In this document: positions 38,701 to 47,912 of the stretch, one piece after another
Layout: each line of letters opens with the position of its first letter
Numbering within the stretch: position 1 is the first letter of the stretch
Origin: Aspidiotus rigidus
Lineage: Eukaryota; Arthropoda; Insecta; Hemiptera; Diaspididae
Assembly (NCBI GenBank): GCA_035079385.1
Contig: JAVHKY010000030.1
Coordinates: 2,457,001-2,521,000, forward strand
DNA: 64,000 bases
Reading direction: 5' to 3'
The notes under the pieces: model-generated
Database searches by the model: none
Told to the model about the DNA's origin: nothing
Seen by the model: only the letters and a program-made list of their open reading frames with translations
Position numbers and translations under genes: made by a program

Positions 38701-40839
38701 CAATATAATCTGGGAATGTCTTCTCCTTTTTCTGTCAATATAACCTTATATGCCAAACTAATATCTAAGACTAAATTGGTCAATTATTGTCTTCTTCTTC
38801 TCCTCCTCCTCCTCTTCCTTCTTCTTCGACCTTGATCATATAGATGAGTCTATGCAAAGGAGGCTTCTCTAGTAGTTCGCTGAATTGGCTGCCATCGCGT
38901 CTCGCCCCCCGAGGAGTTGTACCAGATAGAGGCCTAAAATATGATTTTTATCTTCTATATATGAATAATTTTTTCAGCAGGGAACTTTTGTTTGGGCGGC
39001 ATTCTCAGAAAACTTCCGCATCTGCGTCCGACTGGAAAAAATTGTCCAAGTCAGGCGAGGGGGTTTGAAAAGTATTGTCCGGGATCGAGAGATCTGACAC
39101 ATTTTAGAGATTTGAAAGAATTTCAGAAGACTCGACTACCATTGAAAACGTGCAATGACCGTCAATTTTGACATGTCTTTTTTCAGTTCCTCTTCCTCCA
39201 TACAGATATTTGTGACTTGTAATTTTCTAATTTGAGGAGAACCGAAAGCCATGGTCAACTGATACGACGAAATGTTGTCAAGATTTTATTTTGAAAATAT
39301 TTCGTGGCTCTTTGAAATTTGTGCCAGCAGTCATCGATGAAGAATGGTTGCAAAGACGTTGATAGTCACCAGGTGGAAGGCACACTTGATTCCTCGCGGT
39401 GAGGAATGTCGTTCTGGGTTGCAGGAAGAGATGAGAACTGGTTTCAAAGTATGACCATTATTTTTTACGCGGATCGCCAACAGGTTAAGAGCGACTCCGA
39501 GTAGAGAGGCTGGCACGACAAACTACATTGTTGTAATAAGCCACTAGCAACGATACTCGCATAAAATGATTAGGCTACAGGGTGCGATGTAATTTTAGTA
39601 CATCTTCATCAGTTTAATTACCTTTTCTTCGGTTACGAAATTCATCTTTATGGATAGATACGTTTTCTCTTCCTCAGACATAAACTTATCTGTCGATGGA
39701 TCATTTTTGACGAACGCAATCCAAGTACAGCTCCAAATTAAAACCACTGTACCTTTAGTGAAACAAAATTTTAAATTGAAATTTTATATTCTTTCTTGCA
39801 TGCAGGTTTTTATCTAATTACCGCAAACGTAGAATAAGGTTTGCCAGCCAAAATGGTAAATAATGAATCCGGATATCGGGTTACTACTCGCGAAACCAAT
39901 TGCTATCCCTAACGATGCACATGCTATCAATCGTACTCGCTCAGTGGGAGGGACCCAGTGGATGAACACATCCGTGTAACTGAGCGAGGATATTCCCTGC
40001 AAATAAACCGCGAGGTTATTCTTTCTTATTCCTCGAATTAAAAACCCGACATTCCTAAAGAATATTACCAGGAGAACACCCATTACAAATCTATTAATAA
40101 TGAATAGAGACGGATGAGTGTTAATTGAAAGCGGAGCGGAGAAAGTTATTATCGCCAAAGCCAACTGACTCATTCCGAGAAAAGTACCACCACCTATTTT
40201 GCTGATTAGAACTCCAGCAAAACCAGCAAAGAATTCACCAAGGTGGCTTATACTTAAAATGAAGCCAGCTTCTGCGGAAGTCCAGTTATAAAGTGCTTTC
40301 TGTAAAAAAAAAGTAAGAAAGAAATCTGATAAATACTTGTTTTAATCAACCAGTGGTGTCCCTGAAGGATACACACGGGGTTACGATTTTTTAAAATAAA
40401 TATCCCCTCCCTCCAAAACAATTTCTTTGTGCGCCTTTGCACACCTAAACCGCATGGTCGGACATGTTGCGTACAGAAACCCAGCAGGTTTTCGCAATTC
40501 AAAACCTTCTTCGATTTTTATGCGGGTTATGTGTGGTGTAGGACGTGTTTTCAGTACCGTCAAGTTATAAGCGTGATCCATTGGATGATTTTTTTTTTGT
40601 TTTTCTTTATTTTGCGTGTCGTAAATAATTTTTCCGGAGACACCACTGTAAATTGGCAGATAGAGGTAAGATTTATTTCACTTACGACAATTGTAGAGCC
40701 GTTTTCTTGGGCAATTGTCTTAGGCGTGGATATTTCGACAACGACAATATTTGTATTTGTAATTAAGTGGGCGTTGAATAGAAGACTCAGTAGTATAAGC
40801 AGTATTACGAAATAACGTTTCGGAAATGGTAGAAAACTG
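26729..40839 (-). CDS. SLC17-like major facilitator carrier (anion/phosphate transporter family)
   Basis: Nine exons read on the minus strand: 40839-40686, 40299-40069, 39996-39822, 39752-39622, 37735-37618, 29332-29196, 28643-28501, 28413-28293 and 26887-26729. All have GT/AG borders and compatible phases, giving about 455 residues with the stop at 26729-26731. Family marks are KALYNWTSAEAGFILS after the first loop, RFVMGVLLGISSLSYTDVF (conserved R-x-x-x-G of helix 4) then WVPPTERVRL, GWQTLFYVCG, VKIPYKNILKS before helix 7, FGVITMDVAGQYA, NPLIIGF, and GSGDLQPWA near the C-terminus. These match sialin/phosphate-cotransporter-like SLC17 proteins of insects. Substrate is unknown. The initiator exon was not identified; the 40839 end is a splice acceptor (a second AG three bases inward is possible). 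The 8.3-kb intron between 37618 and 29332 hosts another gene and several transposons. Confidence 0.85.
28770..29105. repeat. diverged duplicated segment flanking a tRNA-like insertion
   Basis: The order ATTTTG-AGTGGA-AAGTT, GGGAAGTTGAATATACAGAT (with variation) and ATTCT is present at about 28780-28835 and again at about 29020-29095. The two copies are in direct orientation and are separated by about 150 bases holding the tRNA-like piece. It lies in an intron of the SLC17-like gene. Confidence 0.5.
28840..28910 (-). repeat. tRNA-derived SINE-like head
   Basis: On the minus strand TGGCCGAGCAG (28901-28891) fits the pol III A box, and GGTTCAAACC (28856-28847) fits the B box, 34 bases apart. 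This is as in tRNA or SINE heads of the Leu/Ser type. The segment cannot form a full tRNA acceptor stem, so a SINE or tRNA pseudogene is more likely than a working tRNA. Confidence 0.45.
30045..30478. repeat. dispersed AACAGG..CCTGTT modular repeat, near full copy
   Basis: Left end: GGCTTCCTTAACGAAGTTAA, then CGAGGAGCGCAGGGAACC and TGTTTTATGAG. Right end: inverted GCATAAAACAGGTTCCCTGTT. Between them are about five submodules of about 50-60 bases, each with CCTATCATATATAGCTCGAG or a variant and a TTTTTCCAAGTCCC-type tail. Inverted ends plus variable internal tandem units are seen directly; the transposon class is not known. Confidence 0.7.
30611..30985. repeat. GGCTAA-rich foldback repeat
   Basis: Ends are inverted: GGGCTGCTTAGCCAA at the left and TTAGCTAAGCAGCTCTG at the right. 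The interior is saturated with GGCTAA / TTAGCC words (ACGGCTAA, GCTAGCTAATTTTGG in two copies) and a run of ten or more G at about 30780. Non-coding. hAT-like tips are conceivable but no convincing target duplication was found. Confidence 0.6.
30990..31202 (-). mobile_element. truncated copy of the 42709-42968 MITE
   Basis: Read on the minus strand this matches the element at 42709-42968: AATTGAAGCGCTGC then TTGGAAAAAGGGCC, AATGAAAATGTTAG, TTTTGAGAAA, a CTACCAAG/CTTGGTAG block and TACAATAAACGAC. The far inverted end is missing where it meets the GGCTAA repeat. Confidence 0.65.
31203..32409. other. A+T-rich block interrupted by a MITE
   Basis: 31203-31292 and 31861-32150 are very A+T-rich and follow directly on a MITE end (AAGCAGCGCTTCAATT). 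The same arrangement is seen at 42969 onwards. 32150-32409 is ordinary sequence without a recognised feature. Confidence 0.5.
31295..31858. mobile_element. MITE, 564 bp, TA target duplication
   Basis: The left end TGTGAGGCGATCTGAGAAAC and the right end GTTTCTCAGATCGTCTCACA are inverted with a single mismatch, extending to about 36 bp (through AAACTCAC / GTGAG). Each side is flanked by TA (31293-31294 and 31859-31860). Non-coding. The termini and TA suggest a Tc1/mariner-type MITE. It is inserted in an A+T-rich block that resumes after it. Confidence 0.8.
32444..32479. mobile_element. 36-bp micro-element, same TIR family, 8-bp TSD GCTAACGT
   Basis: Fourteen-base inverted ends, CTTTGACTATATAG and CTATATAGTCAAAG, are separated by about eight bases. 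GCTAACGT is repeated on both sides (32436-32443 and 32480-32487). The tips equal those of the host MITE and of the 6121-6373 element. It is essentially two termini with almost nothing between them. Confidence 0.85.
32671..33631 (+). mobile_element. non-autonomous Helitron, 961 bp
   Basis: Starts TCTTAATATATAAAGCAG followed by AAAGTTTGTCCGTCTGTC, the 5' style common in insect Helitrons. Ends with the hairpin GGCGCGCCGGAGGCGCG, then CCGCTAG (CTAG 3' terminus). It is inserted between A and T without target duplication. The outer pair CTAGCGGT / ACCGCTAG also forms a terminal palindrome. No Rep/helicase sequence. Removing it restores the right inverted end of the surrounding MITE. Confidence 0.8.
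34409..35830 (+). CDS. small predicted secreted protein, unrecognised family
   Basis: Two exons, 34409-34517 and 35544-35830, join in phase 1 at a glycine codon (CCA-G|GTGAGT ... CATAG|GT) to give 131 residues. The N-terminus MRIERCLLVFCFLLFFKFGNSC is a strong signal peptide. The mature part is mixed charged, with DEDEYGVIKANYPAAERYDL, VSRNLDKSSVLYTQRE and a later segment IVVDGDVDYIIAFAAPL. Few cysteines are present. The last codons (TSSQIIFL, stop) may instead be intron: GACG|GTACGAG is an alternative donor, so further exons are possible. No family recognised. The gene is nested, on the opposite strand, in the long intron of the SLC17-like gene. The signal peptide and clean splice sites argue for a real gene. 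Confidence 0.55.
34727..35360 (+). other. possible decayed coding sequence, unidentified
   Basis: Within the intron of the small secreted gene. An open stretch at 34727-35038 (TLETLKDCIIKLDLNVDRRG and onward) is followed, after stops, by a second at 35114-35356 with protein-like composition. No family recognised. It may be a fragment of a transposon or host gene. Confidence 0.25.
35831..37617. repeat. intronic repeat field with AACAGG-family modules
   Basis: Many AAATTTTTCAAGTCC / CTCGATGGTC submodules (about 36180-36830) are degenerate units of the dispersed repeat. A clearer copy runs from AACCTGTTTTATGAGG (about 36922) through CTTCAACGAAGTTAAACGAG (37113) to CAAAAAGATC and the end near 37500. 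There is a G run near 37060. No exon of the surrounding SLC17-like gene lies here except the one ending at 37618. Confidence 0.55.
37736..39621. other. SLC17-like gene intron
   Basis: No transposon with clear ends seen. There is a CTT/CTC microsatellite-like tract near 38790-38825. No coding signature recognised. Confidence 0.45.
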
Positions 40840-42708
40840 CTGCAAAATACTTATGACATTAGAAAAAATGCAGGAGCTTAGTAAAAACCCAGTGCTCCGT
40901 ATATTAGGCTAACTAGCTGATGAGCTTCCCACGACCTGTTTCTTAGCCTGGTAAAAACCTCTTACGTTAAAGCCCAATATACAGTATGTTGGGTCATTTA
41001 ATTGACGAGCTCACTCGTGTGCGACCGGTATTTTTTAACTCGGTTTAAGCCTGTCAGGTCACGATTTAAGCCTAGATTTTTGTATATTAAGAGTATGTTA
41101 GATTAACGAGTTGACGGGCTTATACTCGTTTGATGGAAAAATTTCGACTTTTAAGCTATAGTATACTTTGCCTCTCCTTTCGCCAGAATTTTGTAGCATG
41201 GTATGTTTCTAACGACCTGTATGTTACTAACCAGCGGATAGGGAGACTCAATCCGTTTGTACGGCTCCCAGCCAGCCTTGAGTGCAGTTAACCTACTATA
41301 GTATTCTAGGAGTCTCATACAGGATTCTTTAGGCCAAGGTCACGTACTGATGACATCGTACTAAGTTCTGGGTAAACTTTTTTCAATTCCCTGTATTATA
41401 GACCAGGCAATGTAGCCAGGATTTGAAGAAAATTCAATTCTCGACAAGCTGTATAGATATCGGAAAGAGCAACTTGAGCTAAAATTTGCGTGGAGAGAGG
41501 ATCTGAAAACACTAAATTTCCAAGCTTTGCACCATCAGGGAAAAAATTTTCACATTCGACCTGCATACATGTACGAGAAAGAGTTCCTCAAGAACAGATC
41601 AGTGGGTAGTAATGGATTTATAGATATCGAAATCGAGAATATCGATCCATAGAACAATTCACAAAAGCCATCAATTTTGTATTTTATAGTATGATAGAAC
41701 AGAAAAAACGTACGTACCTCCAGCTTGGCTTCTCTATAAAAGTGGGATTCTTATTATTTTTGATCAGCAGATGAAAATCTAACTCTTTTGTACGGGACTT
41801 ACTGGTCTCGCCAACAACTGCACACCGTAATTTCTGTCCGTTCATTTTTATGAAACTCGAAAGGTATGAAAATTATTCCAGACTAGAATTCATTTTTCAT
41901 CAAGACAATATGAAGGTACATACAATTCCTTCGTAAACAAACCATAGCTTAAATACCAATTTATTAATCATAAATTATTAGCTATATTACCCTCGAAATT
42001 CCTTGTTCACCTGAGCATAACATTTCTAATGTTCGTAAAGTAGGCCTAAGTAAATCAACATAGTAGACCGTACAACAATTCTGTTCTGGTAGGTCATGCT
42101 ATCTCTTAATACCACCTACATACTTTAGATTAGAAAAAAAGTAGGCTAATGTGTATTTTTAAAGACTCGCGATATAATTTTTGAACTATTCTTCTTTCGA
42201 CCATTATGGGAGTTTAAAAAAAAACGAGAGAGGGGTACTTAAAAAAATTAACTTACAAGGCACCTGTCGGTTGAAAGGTCTTTGACGACTTCCACCAGTA
42301 GAAACGCGTCAGCAATTAAATTGCATTCTTGTTGCGGTGCTACAATTTTATTAATCACGTTTCATTCATTTCTTTTAGTTTGAATCCAATTCGAACTCAA
42401 TCTTCGGACTATCCAAAAGCTTAAAAATGTATGGGAAAAGTCATGACCAGATTTCTACAACAGCCAAACATCAATACAACAAAGAGATTATCGAAAGCTT
42501 ATCAGCATAGATTAATACCACCTTAACCGTCGCGACCGAGAGGAGCCCACTCCAACAAGATGCTAGAGGACGCATTGAGTGGAAAATTTGGGCAGTTGGC
42601 AAATTTGGAGAAAATTAACTTTAATTTTGAGTAGGCCTATAGGATAGGCTTCTTCATAATAATAAAATCAATCAATTATTATTTCATATTTCTCTCCACA
42701 CTTAAATA
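40840..42708. other. 5' region of the SLC17-like gene
   Basis: The initiator exon should lie here. One candidate is a segment around 42258-42350 (minus) that ends in a good donor (CCTT|GTAAGT) and has an upstream AG. It has no usable ATG in the required frame, so it may be 5' untranslated. The rest contains TATTAGGC-type words and no recognised gene. Confidence 0.35.
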
Positions 42709-42968
42709 AATTGAAGCGGTGTGTGGAAAAACGGCCTCCAATGAAAATATTAGTTTTGAGAAACGCATTTGAAATTTCGAAGCATAGTACTTCTAAGCCA
42801 AATACACTCTTCTTAATTTCGTTATAACGCGCTTTAATGTCATTTTTGAGCAGTAAAACTTGGTAGTATAATATAATTATGTAGTAGAAATCGTAGAATA
42901 CAATAAACGCCTTTTTGGAAAAAGGGCCTAAGGCTGCGGAGGCCCCTTTTCCACGCAGCGCTTCAATT
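42709..42968. mobile_element. MITE-like element with GAAGCG...CGCTTC ends
   Basis: Left end AATTGAAGCGGTGTGTGGAA then AACGGCCTC; right end GAGGCCCCTTTTCCACGCAG then CGCTTCAATT, an imperfect 30-bp inverted repeat. The interior is 200 bp and non-coding. A truncated inverted copy lies at 30990-31202. In both places a long A+T-rich block starts at the CGCTTCAATT end, so this could be the end module of a larger element. Confidence 0.65.
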
Positions 42969-43530
42969 GAAAACTTGTTATTTGTAATGAATTTATTTTA
43001 TTGAGAAAAAATTTTTATTTACTTTTTAATTATATTAACAATTTTTAAACACACCTGAGGAACCTCATTATTTAATTCTAAACAAACTTATTATAATTCA
43101 TTTTATAATATTTATTCTAATTTATTTTCAAAGAATGATAATATTGATAAAAATATTAAATTAATACAAATGATAGATATAAAAAATACAAAAAAATATT
43201 TTTTATATAATTTTTATTGTGAATCATTACAAAAACAAATAATAAATACATATACAAAATCATAAAAGTAATGATGAAAATGTTGATTATAAAATTCTAA
43301 AAAATAAATATTCTAATATGAATGAAATTATAAATTTTATTGAACCTAATTCTAAATAAACCCAGAAATAAGTTCAGATTCACTTTTATATAAAAATCAA
43401 ATGAAAGACAAAGTGATTCTATTAATAAGATAATTCATAAGTGAAGGTGGACGAATTTTTCGCGTGCAAGGATAAATATAATATTTAAATGAAATAACGA
43501 GGCTTTTCCCGCACCGTTTTTTATTAAAAG

Positions 43531-43576
43531 ATCGTGACGTTTCGGCCCAGCTAGTGGCCTTTATCAAACGAGACTG
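43531..43576 (-). ncRNA. hammerhead-ribozyme-like motif, left arm
   Basis: Mirror copy of the motif at 44236-44280: on the minus strand TTTGATAAAGGCC, loop, GGGCCGAAACGTC. Same description and reservations as the right arm. Confidence 0.5.
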
Positions 43577-43763
43577 AAGATGAGGAAAACAAGAACGTAG
43601 ACTACGGGTAATACAGTACCTAGGTATGTAAGCCGTGAGTCATAAGGGGAAGGAAACATGAAATTATCTGCTGATGTTCGAGATGGTAGGAGCGTACACA
43701 GATGCAAAATTTACAGTATCACTCTTAAAGTTGACGACAGTATTCGAACGTTTTATTATTTCA

Positions 43764-43999
43764 ACAACTTCCCTTATCTTACGTTTTTTGTCATTAGATT
43801 CATTGGCTAAAATCTTGATCTGCTGAAAATTAAACTTATGGTTACATTCTTTGGAATGGACAGCCAGAGCAGTGTGATCATTTTGGTTTCTTTCGTCGGT
43901 TTTATGTTGGGAGAGTCTAGCAGAAAGTAACTGACGAGTCTCTCCCACATAAAGTTTAGGGCAATCAGAACAAGGAATACAATAAACAACACCAGCTCT
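43764..43999 (-). pseudogene. GIY-YIG endonuclease domain of a Penelope-like element
   Basis: Minus-strand frame containing GVVYCIPCSDCPKLYVGETR, the GIY-YIG-equivalent core (V-V-Y ... L-Y-V-G) with the CxxC pair seen in Penelope endonucleases. R-L-S-Q-H-K then H-T-A-L-A-V-H-S follow, with conserved histidines, and then KRKIREVVEIIK. Upstream the frame runs through a 13-base homopolymer run (about 44007-44020) into the repeat arm, and no reverse-transcriptase domain is present. It is therefore a truncated, non-functional coding piece. Confidence 0.85.
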
Positions 44000-44235
44000 T
44001 TTAAGGGGGGGGGGGGGGGGTAGGACCTTTTGTTCGAGAGAAAATTTGAAATAATAAAACGTTCGAATACTGTCGTCAACTTTAAGAGTGATACTGTAAA
44101 TTTTGCATCTGTGTACGCTCCTACCATCTCGAACATCAGCAGATAATTTCATGTTTCCTTCCCCTTATGACTCACGGCTTACATACCTAGGTACTGTATT
44201 ACCCGTAGTCTACGTTCTTGTTTTCCTCATCTTCA

Positions 44236-44280
44236 GTCTCGTTTGATAAAGGCCACTAGCTGGGCCGAAACGTCACGATC
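44236..44280 (+). ncRNA. hammerhead-ribozyme-like motif, right arm
   Basis: TTTGATAAAGGCCACTAGCT followed by GGGCCGAAACGTC fits the hammerhead layout CUGANGA / stem II / GAAA. Stem II is GGCC pairing with GGCC. The first core block reads TTGATAA rather than CTGATGA, two changes that would probably impair cleavage. Hammerheads are known in the pseudo-LTRs of Penelope-like elements, which supports the identification. Confidence 0.55.
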
Positions 44281-45392
44281 TTTTAATAAAAAACGGTGCG
44301 GGAAAAGCCTCGTTATTTCATTTAAGTAAGATAATTCATATCAATATGAAATAAAAAAATGATTTCTAAACTTGAATATTTTTAATAAAATATAATAAAT
44401 CGATTATATTAAAATTGACAAAATATCATGAGATGAAAATTGAATAATAGTGAATAAAACTTATTTGTACATGAATTTTTGCACTGATGAATAAGAAATC
44501 AAAAACAATAACTCACTTGATACAAATAATAATAATCATAAGTTAATCATAAGGAAATTATTAATTCCTAATGAATCATTACGAATGATCATTAGTAATG
44601 ATCAATCATTAAAATCAATTGCCGTAATATTCAAAAATGAAAACAGATTATTAAAACTAGATAAAATAAATATTCAAATGTCAATAATTAAGAATATAAA
44701 TGTTCTTTGATTATTAATTGAAGTAAATCTAATAGAAATTGTAAATAATATTAATAAATAACATTTATTGTGACTATAACAAACTTGAATCAATCTTATC
44801 AGTTTTGTTCAATTTAAAAAAAAAAAAAAAAACATTCGAATTAATATAATTAAAATTAAAATTAATGATTCAATTTCTTGTTCCTTCAATCATATTAAAC
44901 TCTAAATTTAATTTAAAATAATAATACAATTTCCAATTTATTGACTATGTTTCAACTCATTCAATATATTTGAATTCACGGCCAATATAAATAATTTTTA
45001 ATTTAATTTTAAATCTTTTTAATCATTTTTTTTAAATCAATTATCTTATGAAATGAATAATAATCAATTCAATTTTATTTATCATGTAGAAATAATGACT
45101 CATCATCAATTCAATTTTGAATTAATAAAAAAAAAGTTTTTGATCATGATTTTCAGTAACTGTAGATGAATGAAATAAAAATATCAATTAATTCAATCAT
45201 GTTTCTCCTAGTCGATAAACAGATATTCAAGGCCATCTAATCTATTATTTTTAAAATTAATTTAATAATTAATTGAATATCTTATTTAAAAATTTCATTC
45301 TACATGATAAAATTTCATATTCTTCATTTTAATAATAAATTCATTGATATTGTTTATTCACTCAACTATTTATAGACAACTCATTATGAATA

Positions 45393-45528
45393 TGTAACCA
45401 GTGATGAGAAAAGGGTGCTCATTGCCCATTGGCGCAGGAACACCATTTCTCTCTAATTGGACATCTGATCAGAAAAATGGTGTTCCAGTCAATTGGCAAT
45501 GAGCATCCTTTTCTCATCGCAGGTCACA
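45393..45528. mobile_element. foldback MITE, 136 bp, TA flanks
   Basis: Left TGTAACCAGTGATGAGAAAA and right TTTTCTCATCGCAGGTCACA are inverted, and pairing continues inward through GCTCATTGCC / GGCAATGAGC and GGAACACCATTT / AAATGGTGTTCC. The element is nearly one long hairpin. It is bounded by TA on both sides (45391-45392, 45529-45530). Non-coding. Confidence 0.8.
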
Positions 45529-47912
45529 TATTATCTCTATGAAATTTCTGATCCACCATATTATTTGCTCTATTGACAGTAAGGAATCTGGACCCACAAC
45601 TGCTTACGCAGTTTCGATCCAATATTGTGTCTTAACCAATTATCAAATACCAAATTTTAGGACTGTATTCAACCTATGCGCGAACCGTACTGCCTTTAAA
45701 GGACTTATGGATGGTCATTTGGATCGAATCGTCGGTTTCTACATCGACAGCAGCTCAACAACTTTGTTTTGCGCAGCACGGCACGGGCAAGACATATCAA
45801 CTGCCTTTGACCAACACTGAAAATCATTACTATCTTTACGTAGGTACGTACTATTCATGGTCTATTTGGTCAAGAGATGAGATTTTCTCTCCCGGGAAAA
45901 GTATTAAATCATGGATGTCTTCTTTTCAAAATATCCATTTCAGAACTGCTTAATTGATAAAATCCTGGGACTGGGAAGGGATTCCCTCCAGTTTTATTGA
46001 TCATTTTAAATCAAACCTACCATGCAATCATATCGTCTTCCAATGTATCATCTATAGAAATCATAAGAATTTTGAAGAGAACTGCCTTCCTTCTTTGCCT
46101 ATCATGGTATAAGTACGATAGTAAGACACCCTGAAAATTTCTCAAAACTATACTTGGAAAAAATTTTCACAAAGTCGCCTTATCGTTATTCAAACCTCCA
46201 AAAATAATTAATTGTTCTATTATTGTTTTCAAGATTGCTCTATTTATATTGAAAATCTAGGTTGATTACTATACCACTCTTGTAGACGTTCGTTTGTACC
46301 GTGCAAAATCTGTGCATTAATGGAATCTCCTTACCCACATATGAAACAAGAGATCGCGTCCAAGGACAAAGACACGAACGATAATCGTGGCCGATGGAGG
46401 CGTGATTTAATTTGTCACTCTACCGGTATTCCTCTGCCGTGAAGATGTTGTTTTTTCTGCTAAGTACCGGTTATCTAATAATTTTTTATTCATCCATATA
46501 TTTTTTCAATTTTGTGCGAGGCTACCATAAACTCGTAAAATGATTTTAGTGATTCATACTTAATGTGTGTAGTTTGTTCGTCATTTTTTCATTTGATCTC
46601 GTATTTCTGCTTTGTTTCCGTATCTTGTATAGTCAGGTTTTACTTTAAACGCGAGACGCTTTCATTCCGATATCAGCAGCTTATGATTGGTTTTTGTTCC
46701 GAAAAAATTGAAGCATGGTGGAGGTATGTACACTTTGAATTTTTTCCTACAATCTAGCCGAGCCTGCTACGATCTTACAAACATCAGTTTCGAGTCTTAT
46801 TTCTAAGTATAATAAGCTAATGATATGTGGACGAGACGAATTTGAAAATTTTACTGCGATGAAAGGTGAAAGGAAAATAGAAGACCCATTGTAAACATTG
46901 AAATCGAGCCATAAATATCTGGATATAGGCTAAATGCAAGTAGGAAATGAAAAAACTTGAAAAGCGTACTAGTACACACAGAATCCATCATACCGCAGGC
47001 AGTTGTAATTTGTAGGTAAACTCTGAAAGGTAGAATTGGTAGAAAAATTGTTCCTTTTAGTAGTTCAATATTTCAATATTTTCATAATCTGTGCCTCATT
47101 TTACATATTCGTAAATATGAATAAAAACTGCATATATAAGCATTCCAAATTTCTGCAGGTCGTTTCCTTTTTGACAGAGCCAGAGAATCGCTTCCTAGGA
47201 CTTTAGTTTTCTACCAACTCAGTTATATACCCATTAATCCACATGAATAGGAGGACTAGGAAAAATTTCCCCCATATTAAATGATGTCTCTATAGTTTAC
47301 CAATCATAAGAAACGGACAAAAGTTATAAACGGCTTTAAATTGAACCACACTTTATTTTGAAAAGTATTGATGAATTTTCTACTCTCAACATAAAAGCTC
47401 CTACGTATAAACTAGAAAAGTACCTATCCGTATTCTTTCATATTCTCGAATTTCAAATTGAAGAAAGGAGAAACTTGAACTTCGAAAAGCTTCTTATTCA
47501 AAGAAACTATAATAAACCTTATACCATCCATGCAGTATTCCTAAAGAACACCTAGAAAATAAAGCTCAACTTCGGCCTCGTTCGAACGTAAATCATGAGT
47601 CGTATCCAAGAGTACGAGCTGATAAGCCTCGTGAGTCCGTCTCAAAGTTAACACAGTTTAGTTTTTATCTTTGGTAATATTGACTAGGTACTTCTAATAT
47701 CTTCCTTCTTTTACAATTAGACACTTGATCTACAACAGGGACATTCTCAAAATCAAACTTATAATCTTTGTTCAGAGAACGACTGGCTAAAGCAGTACTT
47801 ATGATCATTGCAGCTTCGATATCGTTTTTGTATTAGGAGACCCCAGTTTTGAAAAACTGGCGATTTGGTAAATGATTCCGCTTTTAAAACTTGCTCATAC
47901 GTATATATGCAG
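45529..47912. other. upstream region of the SLC46-like gene
   Basis: Several short open frames but no family signature. It probably contains the promoter and untranslated exon(s) of the SLC46-like gene, whose coding part starts at 47913. No transposon ends recognised. Confidence 0.4.

Larger units (their letters stand above)
43440..44326 (-). mobile_element. Penelope-like retroelement fragment with inverted repeats and 14-bp TSD
   Basis: TAAGATAATTCATA occurs at 43426-43439 and again at 44327-44340, a perfect 14-bp duplication. Inside are two 280-bp inverted arms (43485-43764 and 44046-44325), essentially exact complements. About 45 bases of unpaired tail lie between the left duplication and the left arm. 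The 281-base centre codes, on the minus strand, for a GIY-YIG endonuclease piece. Repeated flanks (pseudo-LTRs), a short one-sided tail, variable target duplications and a C-terminal GIY-YIG domain are hallmarks of Penelope-like elements. A strongly 5'-truncated copy with inverted pLTRs is inferred. Confidence 0.85.
42969..45392. other. extremely A+T-rich block split by a Penelope-like insertion
   Basis: Outside the insertion (43440-44326) the sequence is overwhelmingly A and T, with recurrent AATCATTAAT / ATTAATAATT words and no open frame of note. It differs sharply from neighbouring gene introns. It could be a decayed element, satellite-like DNA or organelle/symbiont-derived DNA; none can be shown. 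Confidence 0.55.

Noticed and set aside
40024..40173. Continuous reading of the SLC17-like exon through 39996-40069
   Set aside because: The open frame there is a short intron of about 72 bases with good GT and AG. Removing it restores the conserved helix-4 block, so it is intronic.
42258..42350. First coding exon of the SLC17-like gene
   Set aside because: It has a good donor site, but no frame with an ATG connects in phase to the next exon. At most it is untranslated.
45539..45953. Open frames after the 136-bp MITE
   Set aside because: No family resemblance, no splice-site support and no codon pattern in two overlapping frames. Left as unannotated upstream sequence.
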